Source of the DNA: Paramacrobiotus metropolitanus
Taxonomy: Eukaryota > Tardigrada > Eutardigrada > Parachela > Macrobiotidae
Direction: 5' to 3'
DNA: 64,000 nt
NCBI RefSeq assembly: GCF_019649055.1
Contig: NW_026570261.1
Span: 62,001-126,000, forward strand
The notes below the pieces were generated by a model. That model made no database searches. It worked only from the letters and a program-made list of their open reading frames with translations, and was not told the DNA's origin. Position 1 is the stretch's first letter, and every line of letters starts with the position of its first letter. Shown here piece after piece: positions 9,010 through 18,880 of this stretch. A program made the position numbers and the translations under genes.

Positions 9010-12000
9010 ATGTCAGACCGACGTCGACACGACCAACCTTCTAGCGGATCCAACAGCGGACGCAGCGGTAGCGGATCGAACCGATCGCACCCATACCCTT
9101 CTCATCGCTCGACATCGCGATCGGATAATTCGCGGTCGGCCATGCAGACGCCATTACCGCAGGTAGAAAACCCGAATGCTAACGTAACAGCTAACGTTTT
9201 AGCAGGTCTTACGGTCGGGCCACCCCAACAACGGACACAGTACCGCCCGATCCCACAGCAGAACTTGCCACCGAATACGGCGGTCGACGACACCGGCTGC
9301 CTATGGAATCTTGGCACAGCGAGTCAGACGACTCCGGTAACGGCAGCAGACCCACATGGTCAAATGCCACCTTACCGCTGGCCAGTGCCGACGACAATAG
9401 TCGGACCGATCAGTCCAGCATCAACAATGATGACTGGACCGGTCTACCCAGTACCAACAACGGTACCAGGGTTCATGAACACACCCGTTTCAATTTACCC
9501 GGCGCCCACATTGGCGCCAGGGATGGTCAACGTAACTGGACCAATCTACACGACGCCCACAATGGCGCCAAGTAGCATGGCGTACAGCGGACCGCCGATG
9601 CGATTTGTACCGATACCCCCAACACCGGGAATGGTATCTCCGACCAGACTGGCGACAATCAGCATGGTCGGTCCGAACAACACTGTTTCGCCACCGAGGG
9701 CCGTGCTGATGACACCAGTCGGACCGCTCTCTCCACCAATTTCGCCAAACCAGCTCGGACATCCGGGACAACAGAATCTCTGGACAAATCCGAACGCAAC
9801 GACGTATTTGCTGGATAGACTGAACCAACATCGGATTCAGACTGGAGGACAGAACCCACAAGGATCTGTTCCGACGACGACCACACAGGCCGTAACGTCG
9901 ATGCCTCCACCGGTAACTGACTCCGGAATATCCGACGAGCAACTGCGCTATCAGACGCAAATGGCCCATTCTCAGATCGCAATGCTAACACAGGCATTGT
10001 CGCAGACCTCCCAGACGGATCCGAACCTGACCCAATACCGGGAAGCGCTGCGGGCCCAGATCGCCAATCACCAGGTCAACATTAATGACAATAATCGGCA
10101 GTTACACGCCAGACAACAGGCGGTAGCAGCCGAACGGGAAGCAGAAAGCCTTCGAATCTGCCAAGAAGCGGTAGCCCGACTAGTGGCCCAGAGACTGGAG
10201 GAAGATACTCCGACCACGGCCACACAGACCGTGACGTCGACTTCGGCAGCCCAACAGACGACTAGCCGAACACCGTCTCTGGAGATCGGAAAGATGCGAC
10301 TCCAGAAGGAGGAAAATATGAAAGAGGCAGTAAAGCTCAGAATGAGCTATACGAAGCTTCCCGCGACCACGGAAAACTACTCCTTGGAACTCGACAAAAT
10401 AAGCCGGCTGGAACGGAAACAGCTTGATTACGCGGCCAACATAGAGCGGCAGATACGAGCCAGAGAACGAACCCTGTATCCATCGGACACGCCGACACTG
10501 ACCACACAGGCAGTGATCGACGAAGAAATCCGCATGGCTCGGCTGGACAACTCAGCGAAGAAACGCGAAGAAGCGCTTTACCACATAAACGAGGTGAAGA
10601 AACGCCTGGCCGGACTCGATCCAACCCATCAGAGCTACTCGGCATTCCTCGAAGCCAACACTAACCAGTTAGCACACTGGACGAAGAAGTTGACAGAATG
10701 GGACAACCAAGTCCGGGCGCTACAGCCGACGTCGACTCAACAAGCAGTCGTCCCGATGCGCCAACCTTCATCCACGATGGAGCTAAACATAGGTCCGGAC
10801 CAGCCACCGATTATGGTCCCCACCATACAGCTCAACCCGACCCAACAAGTCCCACAAGCGGAACCGTTCCCAACATTGCAGGAACTGAGAGACGTTCTGC
10901 GGATGGCTAACATAGTCATCGGTCGGATCAACGCCGTACTCGAAGATACGGATAGAGGAACCGCGGAGTATGTCGAACTCGACAACGACCGAACAACGAT
11001 CAGAGCACACATAGAGTGGCTCCGATCATATTGGGAAACCGGTATGCCAACCGAAGCAGCCGTGCTGACAGCAATCAGCAACAGGATGAAGAACATCCGC
11101 AACAGAGCGGAAAAACATCCACAGCTGATCCGTAACTTGGAAGCAGCTGAACGACGGTCGAACCAGGTACCGATACCAACGCTGGATCAGGTACAGACCG
11201 CCATCGTCAGAGGCGAACGACTTCGTGACCGATGGATAATGACACGGCAGACCCAGGCAACTGTCGACGGAACGGCGACTAGAATCAGCGCCCTTAGTCA
11301 GAGCATTAAGTTGGTCGGACAACTTTCAGCACCCGGATACCCGGCCACGGACGACCAGGCTATCCGGCTGAACCAGCACTTCCGACGGATCCAACAGATG
11401 ATCCAAGCCGACCCACAAGGAGCCGAACAACAGGTTCCGACTTACCACGCCATGACTATCCGAATTAGAGAGGACGGCCAGCCAACCGAAGCATGGAAAG
11501 CCATCCTCACCGGCAAGCGAACCATCCAGGGCATTTACGAACATGCCTGGCCCGGAAGCCTTAACTTCAAGTTCAACAAGATTAATGGCCTCATAGACGA
11601 CATAAGGTCAGTTGAAGACTTGATGAAGCCCGGTATGCCTTCAACAAAGGAGGACGACAGCCGACTCCGAATGGCCATGGCTCGCATAGATAGGGCTAGC
11701 TGGTCGGAGAAATTCCCGACCTTCAACACCGAAGGTTCGACGGCTACGCCAGGCGATATCAGGACTTCACCGATATCGACGCCACCGTTGCCGACCACAC
11801 AGGCCGTCAACGGGGCACAGTCATCGGATTCCCAGATGTCGAACGCGGAACGCGTCCGAAGACTAGCCGAACTCAAACGGGAACGGGAGGAAGTCATCAC
11901 CCGGTCAAACGACACCAGAGGACGGATGGCCACCCTTCCAACGGGAGATAACCACCCCCAGGAATTCCAAGCCTTGCTTGACGAGTACAAACAACTGTAT

Positions 12001-15000
12001 AATCGTCAAACCGACCTGGATAACCTCATCCAGTCGGAGGAACGGAAGGTGCACTTAGATATAGCCAAAACGCCGACGACGACCACACAGGCCGTAACGC
12101 TGGCGACACTGGCAAGTGACACCGTAATTGTCCAAGGAAGAATCGCCATACAGGAAGCGGAAGATATCCTGAAGCGCATACAGGAACGCGCTGCAAGAGG
12201 ACTCGAACCGAACGTCCAAAGGATAACCGATGAGTTCGCCACTCACATACAACTTGTGAGAAACCTGATACAACCAGGCAAGGTCGAACCAGGAGTCCAT
12301 TCTCAACTGGTACAGAACGGCATAAACAGCCTAAGGGACTTCAGTCGGAATCAACGTCGACCACAGGACTTCGACAGAACGTCACCGGTAACATTACCGT
12401 CGACGTCATCCGCATCGGAGATGCACGCAACAATGCGTAAGATCCGCCGAGAACGGATGCGATCGGTCATCTCCGACGGATGGGATTTACTGGAGGACCT
12501 CCAGCGACTATACATAAAGAAAACGCCGACGGACGCGGAAGCCATCAAAGCGGCACAGCAAAAGATCGACAACCTGATGGCGTATATGAAGAAAGCAGAA
12601 AACCTCCTCGGAAGAAAGGAGCCGACGGACGTCGAAGAACGACAACTCAGGTCGACCGTAGAGAGAATCACGGAGATTCTCGACGCGGAACCCGAATACA
12701 CTCGGGTTAAGACGCCGTCACCACCTCGCCGACCAGCACCGACTACAACAGCGGTGATGACTCTGGTAGGCACAACGCCGATGGATAACGTACTCGGTAA
12801 CATGGAGGTGATTTGCCAAGCCGGACAGGACTTAGCCGAAATTTTCAACCACCGACTGAACGAAACCCTACCGAAGTCGGAGAAAACCAACCTCATCGAA
12901 GATGATCGGGATCTGAGAATCGAGCTCGATTATGCCGACGCAATCGGTTCATGGGGAATTCCAGACCCTGGACCAAACCAGGATCGACTCGTGGAAGCCC
13001 TCCAATCCATCCTGGACCACGTCAAACAACACTTGGCGAATCCGACGAGACAAGCTCCGCCAACAGAAGCAGCGCCGTCTCCGGTTCCGACACCAGGAAT
13101 GGATGTCGAACTTCCGTTCGTCGACAACGCTGTCGACCAACAGGAAGTCGACCTCAACAAAGTCGAAGACGAGTACAGAGAAGCTGTCGACGTCATGGAA
13201 AAACTTTCCCAGCAACTCCGAAACCTCGATCCAACACAGGACTTCGAGAAAAGGATGCAGAAAGCATTGGAAGAGCAGTACAACATCTGCTCCAGGAGAG
13301 TCGAAGATCTATGGAAGATCTTAGAGGCTAACCCACAAAGGGCTAGGCCGATTCCGACTCCGACTCAACCGCAGTCGACCTCTACGGAACAACCCGTTCA
13401 GCCAACATTGGCAGAACAAAGGAAAGTCTTGGACCAGAAGTTGGCCCGCGCACAACAGATTGCAGCCGGCTTACAACGTCAGGTCGATAGTATGGACGGA
13501 ACGGAACCGACCATCCGTAACATACGGACAGCGATCGAAGATCAACTTAGGATCTCCCAGATGCACGTCCAGGACTTGGAAGCGGAAATTGACATGTTGC
13601 GACGCCAGGGAGTCCAACACCGGACCCCGGCGATACAACAGTCGACCAGCTTAACTCAGCCGACCTCGACATCGGTACAAGTCCAATCCCAGCCGAACTC
13701 AACAGTGAGTTCGACTCAACGGAAACCTATGGACACAGCCGACCGACCGATGTCCCCAGCCACAGAAGCTCGGATTATGGAAGCAATACCCGACACGGAC
13801 GTATTGCCGGACACGGTCGCTCCACACATCGTCAAACTGTTAGCCAGAGTGGCGGAACTCATCACAGAGATGAGAGCCCGTCGAAACTTCTGTGAGGAAA
13901 ACAGTCAACAGGCGCACGACCTGGATCGGGATATCTTGGCGTGGGGAAACAACGCCCGGTTTATACGACGACTCTGTCATCCGGACGCCCCACAAACCGC
14001 CAACACCCGACAACATCTAATCCGAACAGTGGCATGGCTGGGAACACGAGTCCATGACTACGAGGAGGAAAAGGAGAAGGATAAACAGACGCCGACTACC
14101 AGCCTGGCAACAGAAGCCATGGCTACTGGCCGACCTTCCCGGACAAAACAGACTCAGTCGACCCGGAAACCGAACTTCGACTCTGTCCGACTTCCACCTC
14201 CTCCCGCACAGCAACCAGTCAACATTGACTCGGAAATGCTTGCGCGAATTCAAGGAACCTTAAAAAGGGCCGACGAAGTCATAATCGAACTTCGTCAGAT
14301 GATGGACGCTACCGACCAACGGAGCCCTCAGTACTTGCAGATCGATATCAACCTCGGACACTTGGAAAACAACGCCAAGGAGATCCGATTTATCCTACGG
14401 CCAACAACAGTGTGGTCGGCGAAGAATCAGGAACGGTTGATGTTACTGGTAGCGACGATCGACTCCTTCATCGAAGACTTCGATAAACGGAAGGAAGCCG
14501 AAGAGCAACGGCGGAAGGCGAAACAACCGCCTTCGGCGAAGAAAGCCAAAGTCCAACGGTCACCACCGAAGTCGACCAACTTGGCGGAAACAGCTCCACC
14601 AGTCGACCAGGATGACCCAATGGATGACGCCCCGGCACCACCGCTTGAGGACGAAGCGATGGACACTTCGGAACTGCCGAAGCGTAAACCGAAGCCTTTA
14701 GTCCGACCAACGACCCTACGTGGGCTCCCACAAAGAGAACCCAAGTCGGATGGTCGACTAACCCTCCAACCAAAAGGACAGGGACCAGCCGTGATTGGAA
14801 CAAAAGCGTTGTTCACGCCCGCTGTCCATAAGAAACTGGTCAGACAGGCTAAGACGTTGGATCTTCAACGGATACTCTACGAAGCACAACTTCAAGGAGG
14901 AATCCGAGATCGGACCATGACCGACGATCAGCAAACTCAACTGGCTGAACGGATTCACGCCACGGCCCAGGAAAGAGACAAAATCTTGAGACGGTTGGTG

Positions 15001-18000
15001 GTCGTGCGATGCGGAAAACAGGAGTTACGGCAGATCCCGCTGGATGCGACCATAATAAAGTCGATTCAACTCCTCCGCCGACCTCGCATTCACCCAGCAG
15101 CTTACACGCTGGAAATTGAACCTCGGCCCGGACAACAGGTAACCGAGAAGATTTCAACGGTGATGTCGGACAGCTCCGAAGACGAGGAAAATGAAGATAA
15201 CGTCGATACTGACGACTCGATGCAGCAACAAGCAGCATCTAAACCGAAGGGATCCACGCCACGACGCAGTCGATCCCCAATCAAACAGATTTCGCCGAAC
15301 CGAGCAGCATCCCAACCGACCAGGATGCCAAGTCAACCGAACCTGGAACAACCACGTCGGTTCACACCTCGGAACACCCCGACGAAACCGAAGGAAACTC
15401 AAGAAGAGATGGACACAACATCTCCTTCCGAAGCGAAAACTGGATTACCGGTCGGAACGTCACCACAAAGGGACGAACCGATTTCGGTCCACTCCGGCCC
15501 ACGTCTAACAATTGACGAAACGGACCGGACGGAAGAATCAAAAACTCGACCGACCAAACGGAGCATCGAGAAGGAAGTCCCACCACAGGACGAGTCACGC
15601 GAATTCCACGACGACCCGGCTTTACAACATGTAAAGGACCTAACAAGGTCGGAACAGGACGTCTGCGTTGACATGGCATTCCCCGAAGATAGGGAACTGT
15701 GGAATATGCTTCGGAATCGACGAACCAACTTGGTCGGAAATACTACAGCTGTCCGTCGGGAACACGACCGACTAACTCAGAAGATGGCTGAAGTAATGAA
15801 ACGAATGGGAGACAACTATCGAGCGGAGAAAAGCCGACCGAAGGCATTACAGGAGCCAACGCAGGCTCAACAGAAGACTACCGCCCCGACTCCCAAACCG
15901 AAGACGACATCACAACTTGTCGTCAGGATGAAAGTCCCTCAGCCGACCCGAGCACCGTCCGTACAGATCGACGATGATCCGACATCGGACGCAAGGGTAA
16001 TTCACTCGGCTAACGCGACAAGACCGTCACGGAAGGACAAGCGGAAAGCTAAGAAGGAAGCAGCGAAACAAGTCGCTACGCCAAAACCCGCGGAGAAAGC
16101 CAAGGAGACGACCAAACCGAAGTCGGACTCCACGGTGAAAACGCCGAAGCCCAACCCGGCCAAGCGGCATAAGTCGTCAGACGACCTCGACATTTCCGAC
16201 GCCGGCCCACAAAGGACCGAGCGTAAGGAGAAACCTGCGGAACCGCATGATGCCGAAGCTGACGCACGTAGATTCCAAGAACTGATGAAAGCGGCCGGAA
16301 CAAAACCGACCAAATCATCTAAGCCGTCGACATCGGCCGAAGAATCTAAACCTTCAACATCGAAACAATCCGATGTAGAATCCGAACAGCCCTCGGACAT
16401 TGAGGATAAAGACTCCATTTCCGACCACGGAAACGGCGATCCATACGAAGGATTTAAGGGAGACTTGAAGGAAATCTTCGAGCATGGAGCGGACACCGAC
16501 GAGTCACAGTGGCCAGCTCCGGACGACATACGTCAGCGTCTCCCGGACGAACAACCAGACGACCCGGTTGACATCGTAATCCGTACTGTCCGAGTACATG
16601 TCGAAGTAGTACGGAGCATCGAAAACGCCAGGACAAATGGCATGGACGTTTACCAGTCCTTGGTACGGGACTTGTCGACCAACATCGAAGTCGACGGCCA
16701 AACCGGAACATGGTTAACGCACCAGTTTATGATGCGAGTCGTCGCTTGGACTCTGGACTTCGGATTAGCGGTAGCCGTTCACCGACAATGGGGACGGATG
16801 GCCGAACTGCTTCCACCAGACGTCATCAAGTCGCTCAAAAGTAGCACCGGAAAGAACTCCGACGACATACCGACAAGAATTGTACGGTGCATCGGATATA
16901 TCCGGAATCCCCGTGGATCAACATTGGTCCAGATAGCTCGTGTATATAACGTGATGTACATGAACAAAAAGGGGAACATCGACGAAATCATCAATAACAT
17001 ATTGACCGACCATGTCGCATCGATGGTTGAAGAAAACACTCTTCAGACGACCAACGCGGAACGCGGGGTACCCTTACGATACACGGTACCTGGATTCATA
17101 CCGGAACAACAACGGCGTGAATTCAACCTTCGGATGTCTTACGTCAACACCGACGAGCTACCGAAGGGCACGGACACGGCTGTCGAGGAATATAGCGAAG
17201 CGGACGAACAACCGTCCGGAGAAGCAGCGGACATGCTGCAAATCGCTAGATCGGCTGGACTGTCGTCACAGAAACGGATCCAAGCCCGACCTCGACCTCG
17301 TGCACCACATGAACCGCTGACTTACATCAATACGGCATCAGCCCCCACAGGACGGGCAAGCACCGCGAAACAAACTCGGAGTGCGAAAGGACGGTTTGTA
17401 TCGAAGGACACACAGTCACTTCCACCGTCCTCGCCCATGGAAACTTCACCGGCACCGGAGGACTTAACTCAACGTAAGAGTCAACCGGAGACAACGAAGT
17501 CAAAGAAGAAGCCGGCTAAGAAGGAACAAAAGTCATCCGAAGTGGTATCGTCGTCGGAAGAATCACCCGAAGACGATGACGAAAACGACGAGGACTTCCA
17601 AACACCTGGAAGCGGATCGCCGAAGGATGATGATGACGACGAGAACGGTAAACCACCACCGTCGGCTCCGGCACCCCAACAACAGGGTGAACCAGAGATA
17701 CCGGACAGACAACCGGAATCCAAAGAGAAGGACGGAGACAAATCCGCCGACAACTCCAAGGACGACGATGGAGGAGTATACACCCCTCGCTACTACGGCC
17801 ATCGGATATCGGTGACACCGGATTCCGATGAACAGCCACTCCGTAACGAATGGAACGAGGACAGTAGGCACGAATTGCCGAACGATATTCCCCCATTGGC
17901 CAATGTCAGGGTAAAGTATACCGGAATTAAGAGCGCTCAAAAACCGAAACCGAGCGTCTCGGAATACGACGCTGGATGGATGTATACATACGCCGCCCTG

Positions 18001-18624
18001 AAAGCCCTCGCAACCCGCGGACCGAAATTCGCCACACCGAAAATCGCACACAAACTTCTCCAACATTGGAAGGTAAATGAATGCGAATGGCGAGAACTAA
18101 GTATCGGCCTCGTCGGACGTTATTGCGACCTTGGATATTGGGGAGGAAAACTTATCCGGACGTACACCAGCACAAAGCGGATGTACTACGAGTTCCCACC
18201 GGAGAAGAAAGATCCGGCCCCTTCAACATACGAAGGATGGATACACGCCATTGAAGCGTGTATGGAAATGTCATGGCATCCGGACGGGATGACGCGTGGT
18301 GAACTCTTGCACCAAATGACGGCACGATTCGAGTTCGCCTGGTTCGCCAAAGAGCCTCAACTGACGGATCCGAAGTACAAACCGAAGAGGGATTCGAAGA
18401 GGAAGGGCTACGACCTGGCCGAAGAGCTGGAATGGGTCCTAACAAAAGGACTCTCCCAAAACCGGTTCGCCTCAAGTACGGACTTTACTTCCCCAAGCCA
18501 GCGGGTTTGTAGCATGCAATCCGTCAACTCATCGACACGGACACCTACCGACGGAACGACCGGCCACGGAGCAACAGAACGAGTCGACCGACTCCCTCCA
18601 AGTGGATCGGCCGGAATCAACTGA
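9010..18624 (+). CDS. giant 3204-aa coiled-coil protein of the large element
   Basis: One uninterrupted frame of 3204 codons; function not recognised. Residues 1-45 are Arg/Ser-rich and about 90-260 Pro/Thr-rich. From about 300 to 1850 there are repeated charged, helix-forming modules, predicted coiled coil by eye, separated by linkers with a TTTQAV core (Gln at about 293, 406, 500, 578, 931, 1027, and a Thr variant at 1247). Residues 1900-2480 are low-complexity and basic/acidic. About 2515-2700 looks globular and helical. About 2800-2960 is acidic and Ser-rich (SSEESPEDDDEN). About 2985-3110 looks globular and is Trp/Tyr-rich. I see no polymerase, nuclease or membrane segment. The start is the first ATG after the splice-like AG. 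Codons are heavily skewed to CCGAC/GTCGG words that also fill the adjacent noncoding DNA. Possibilities are a structural polyprotein or an accessory scaffold. An intact frame of this length implies recent activity or selection. Confidence 0.85.
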   Translation: MSDRRRHDQPSSGSNSGRSGSGSNRSHPYPSHRSTSRSDNSRSAMQTPLPQVENPNANVTANVLAGLTVGPPQQRTQYRPIPQQNLPPNTAVDDTGCLWNLGTASQTTPVTAADPHGQMPPYRWPVPTTIVGPISPASTMMTGPVYPVPTTVPGFMNTPVSIYPAPTLAPGMVNVTGPIYTTPTMAPSSMAYSGPPMRFVPIPPTPGMVSPTRLATISMVGPNNTVSPPRAVLMTPVGPLSPPISPNQLGHPGQQNLWTNPNATTYLLDRLNQHRIQTGGQNPQGSVPTTTTQAVTSMPPPVTDSGISDEQLRYQTQMAHSQIAMLTQALSQTSQTDPNLTQYREALRAQIANHQVNINDNNRQLHARQQAVAAEREAESLRICQEAVARLVAQRLEEDTPTTATQTVTSTSAAQQTTSRTPSLEIGKMRLQKEENMKEAVKLRMSYTKLPATTENYSLELDKISRLERKQLDYAANIERQIRARERTLYPSDTPTLTTQAVIDEEIRMARLDNSAKKREEALYHINEVKKRLAGLDPTHQSYSAFLEANTNQLAHWTKKLTEWDNQVRALQPTSTQQAVVPMRQPSSTMELNIGPDQPPIMVPTIQLNPTQQVPQAEPFPTLQELRDVLRMANIVIGRINAVLEDTDRGTAEYVELDNDRTTIRAHIEWLRSYWETGMPTEAAVLTAISNRMKNIRNRAEKHPQLIRNLEAAERRSNQVPIPTLDQVQTAIVRGERLRDRWIMTRQTQATVDGTATRISALSQSIKLVGQLSAPGYPATDDQAIRLNQHFRRIQQMIQADPQGAEQQVPTYHAMTIRIREDGQPTEAWKAILTGKRTIQGIYEHAWPGSLNFKFNKINGLIDDIRSVEDLMKPGMPSTKEDDSRLRMAMARIDRASWSEKFPTFNTEGSTATPGDIRTSPISTPPLPTTQAVNGAQSSDSQMSNAERVRRLAELKREREEVITRSNDTRGRMATLPTGDNHPQEFQALLDEYKQLYNRQTDLDNLIQSEERKVHLDIAKTPTTTTQAVTLATLASDTVIVQGRIAIQEAEDILKRIQERAARGLEPNVQRITDEFATHIQLVRNLIQPGKVEPGVHSQLVQNGINSLRDFSRNQRRPQDFDRTSPVTLPSTSSASEMHATMRKIRRERMRSVISDGWDLLEDLQRLYIKKTPTDAEAIKAAQQKIDNLMAYMKKAENLLGRKEPTDVEERQLRSTVERITEILDAEPEYTRVKTPSPPRRPAPTTTAVMTLVGTTPMDNVLGNMEVICQAGQDLAEIFNHRLNETLPKSEKTNLIEDDRDLRIELDYADAIGSWGIPDPGPNQDRLVEALQSILDHVKQHLANPTRQAPPTEAAPSPVPTPGMDVELPFVDNAVDQQEVDLNKVEDEYREAVDVMEKLSQQLRNLDPTQDFEKRMQKALEEQYNICSRRVEDLWKILEANPQRARPIPTPTQPQSTSTEQPVQPTLAEQRKVLDQKLARAQQIAAGLQRQVDSMDGTEPTIRNIRTAIEDQLRISQMHVQDLEAEIDMLRRQGVQHRTPAIQQSTSLTQPTSTSVQVQSQPNSTVSSTQRKPMDTADRPMSPATEARIMEAIPDTDVLPDTVAPHIVKLLARVAELITEMRARRNFCEENSQQAHDLDRDILAWGNNARFIRRLCHPDAPQTANTRQHLIRTVAWLGTRVHDYEEEKEKDKQTPTTSLATEAMATGRPSRTKQTQSTRKPNFDSVRLPPPPAQQPVNIDSEMLARIQGTLKRADEVIIELRQMMDATDQRSPQYLQIDINLGHLENNAKEIRFILRPTTVWSAKNQERLMLLVATIDSFIEDFDKRKEAEEQRRKAKQPPSAKKAKVQRSPPKSTNLAETAPPVDQDDPMDDAPAPPLEDEAMDTSELPKRKPKPLVRPTTLRGLPQREPKSDGRLTLQPKGQGPAVIGTKALFTPAVHKKLVRQAKTLDLQRILYEAQLQGGIRDRTMTDDQQTQLAERIHATAQERDKILRRLVVVRCGKQELRQIPLDATIIKSIQLLRRPRIHPAAYTLEIEPRPGQQVTEKISTVMSDSSEDEENEDNVDTDDSMQQQAASKPKGSTPRRSRSPIKQISPNRAASQPTRMPSQPNLEQPRRFTPRNTPTKPKETQEEMDTTSPSEAKTGLPVGTSPQRDEPISVHSGPRLTIDETDRTEESKTRPTKRSIEKEVPPQDESREFHDDPALQHVKDLTRSEQDVCVDMAFPEDRELWNMLRNRRTNLVGNTTAVRREHDRLTQKMAEVMKRMGDNYRAEKSRPKALQEPTQAQQKTTAPTPKPKTTSQLVVRMKVPQPTRAPSVQIDDDPTSDARVIHSANATRPSRKDKRKAKKEAAKQVATPKPAEKAKETTKPKSDSTVKTPKPNPAKRHKSSDDLDISDAGPQRTERKEKPAEPHDAEADARRFQELMKAAGTKPTKSSKPSTSAEESKPSTSKQSDVESEQPSDIEDKDSISDHGNGDPYEGFKGDLKEIFEHGADTDESQWPAPDDIRQRLPDEQPDDPVDIVIRTVRVHVEVVRSIENARTNGMDVYQSLVRDLSTNIEVDGQTGTWLTHQFMMRVVAWTLDFGLAVAVHRQWGRMAELLPPDVIKSLKSSTGKNSDDIPTRIVRCIGYIRNPRGSTLVQIARVYNVMYMNKKGNIDEIINNILTDHVASMVEENTLQTTNAERGVPLRYTVPGFIPEQQRREFNLRMSYVNTDELPKGTDTAVEEYSEADEQPSGEAADMLQIARSAGLSSQKRIQARPRPRAPHEPLTYINTASAPTGRASTAKQTRSAKGRFVSKDTQSLPPSSPMETSPAPEDLTQRKSQPETTKSKKKPAKKEQKSSEVVSSSEESPEDDDENDEDFQTPGSGSPKDDDDDENGKPPPSAPAPQQQGEPEIPDRQPESKEKDGDKSADNSKDDDGGVYTPRYYGHRISVTPDSDEQPLRNEWNEDSRHELPNDIPPLANVRVKYTGIKSAQKPKPSVSEYDAGWMYTYAALKALATRGPKFATPKIAHKLLQHWKVNECEWRELSIGLVGRYCDLGYWGGKLIRTYTSTKRMYYEFPPEKKDPAPSTYEGWIHAIEACMEMSWHPDGMTRGELLHQMTARFEFAWFAKEPQLTDPKYKPKRDSKRKGYDLAEELEWVLTKGLSQNRFASSTDFTSPSQRVCSMQSVNSSTRTPTDGTTGHGATERVDRLPPSGSAGIN

Positions 18625-18692
18625 CCCTCTTACTCGGGAATGGGGAGACGCAGAAAGCGTCGGAGGAGTTGCAGAACCGACTACCTCCATGA

Positions 18693-18709
18693 AACACCAC
18701 AAAGGTGTT
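18693..18709 (+). other. hairpin, AACACC stem with ACAAA loop
   Basis: AACACC-ACAAA-GGTGTT, a perfect 6-bp stem in the gap after the giant ORF. It belongs to a family whose loop and closing CC/GG pairs are constant while outer stem bases differ (others at 21127, 21752, 22554, 23594). Confidence 0.6.
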
Positions 18710-18843
18710 AATCGACCAACAGAAGTCAACCTACCTCACTCGGCCAACAGAAGTCGAATAGGCGCCACACAGACGCCTTGTACCAGCTCGAGAACCGACC
18801 TGGCCCGACCGTAGTAATTATAGGGTGTAAACTTATAGGACGC

Positions 18844-18858
18844 AACCGAGAAACGGTT
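18844..18858 (+). other. hairpin, AACCG stem with AGAAA loop
   Basis: AACCG-AGAAA-CGGTT, a 5-bp stem just before the next splice-like site. Three more hairpins with the identical loop and different, fully paired stems stand at 21163, 21180 and 21196. Confidence 0.6.
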
Positions 18859-18860
18859 TG

Positions 18861-18880
18861 CTTAACATTTGCTTTGACAG
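18861..18880 (+). promoter_or_regulatory. 3' splice-site-like sequence before the 728-aa ORF
   Basis: CTTAAC branch-like sequence, then a T-rich tract ending CTTTGACAG with AG at 18879-18880. The reading frame of the next ORF is blocked by TGA at 18875 and open from 18881, so the splice site coincides with the start of the open frame. Confidence 0.6.
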
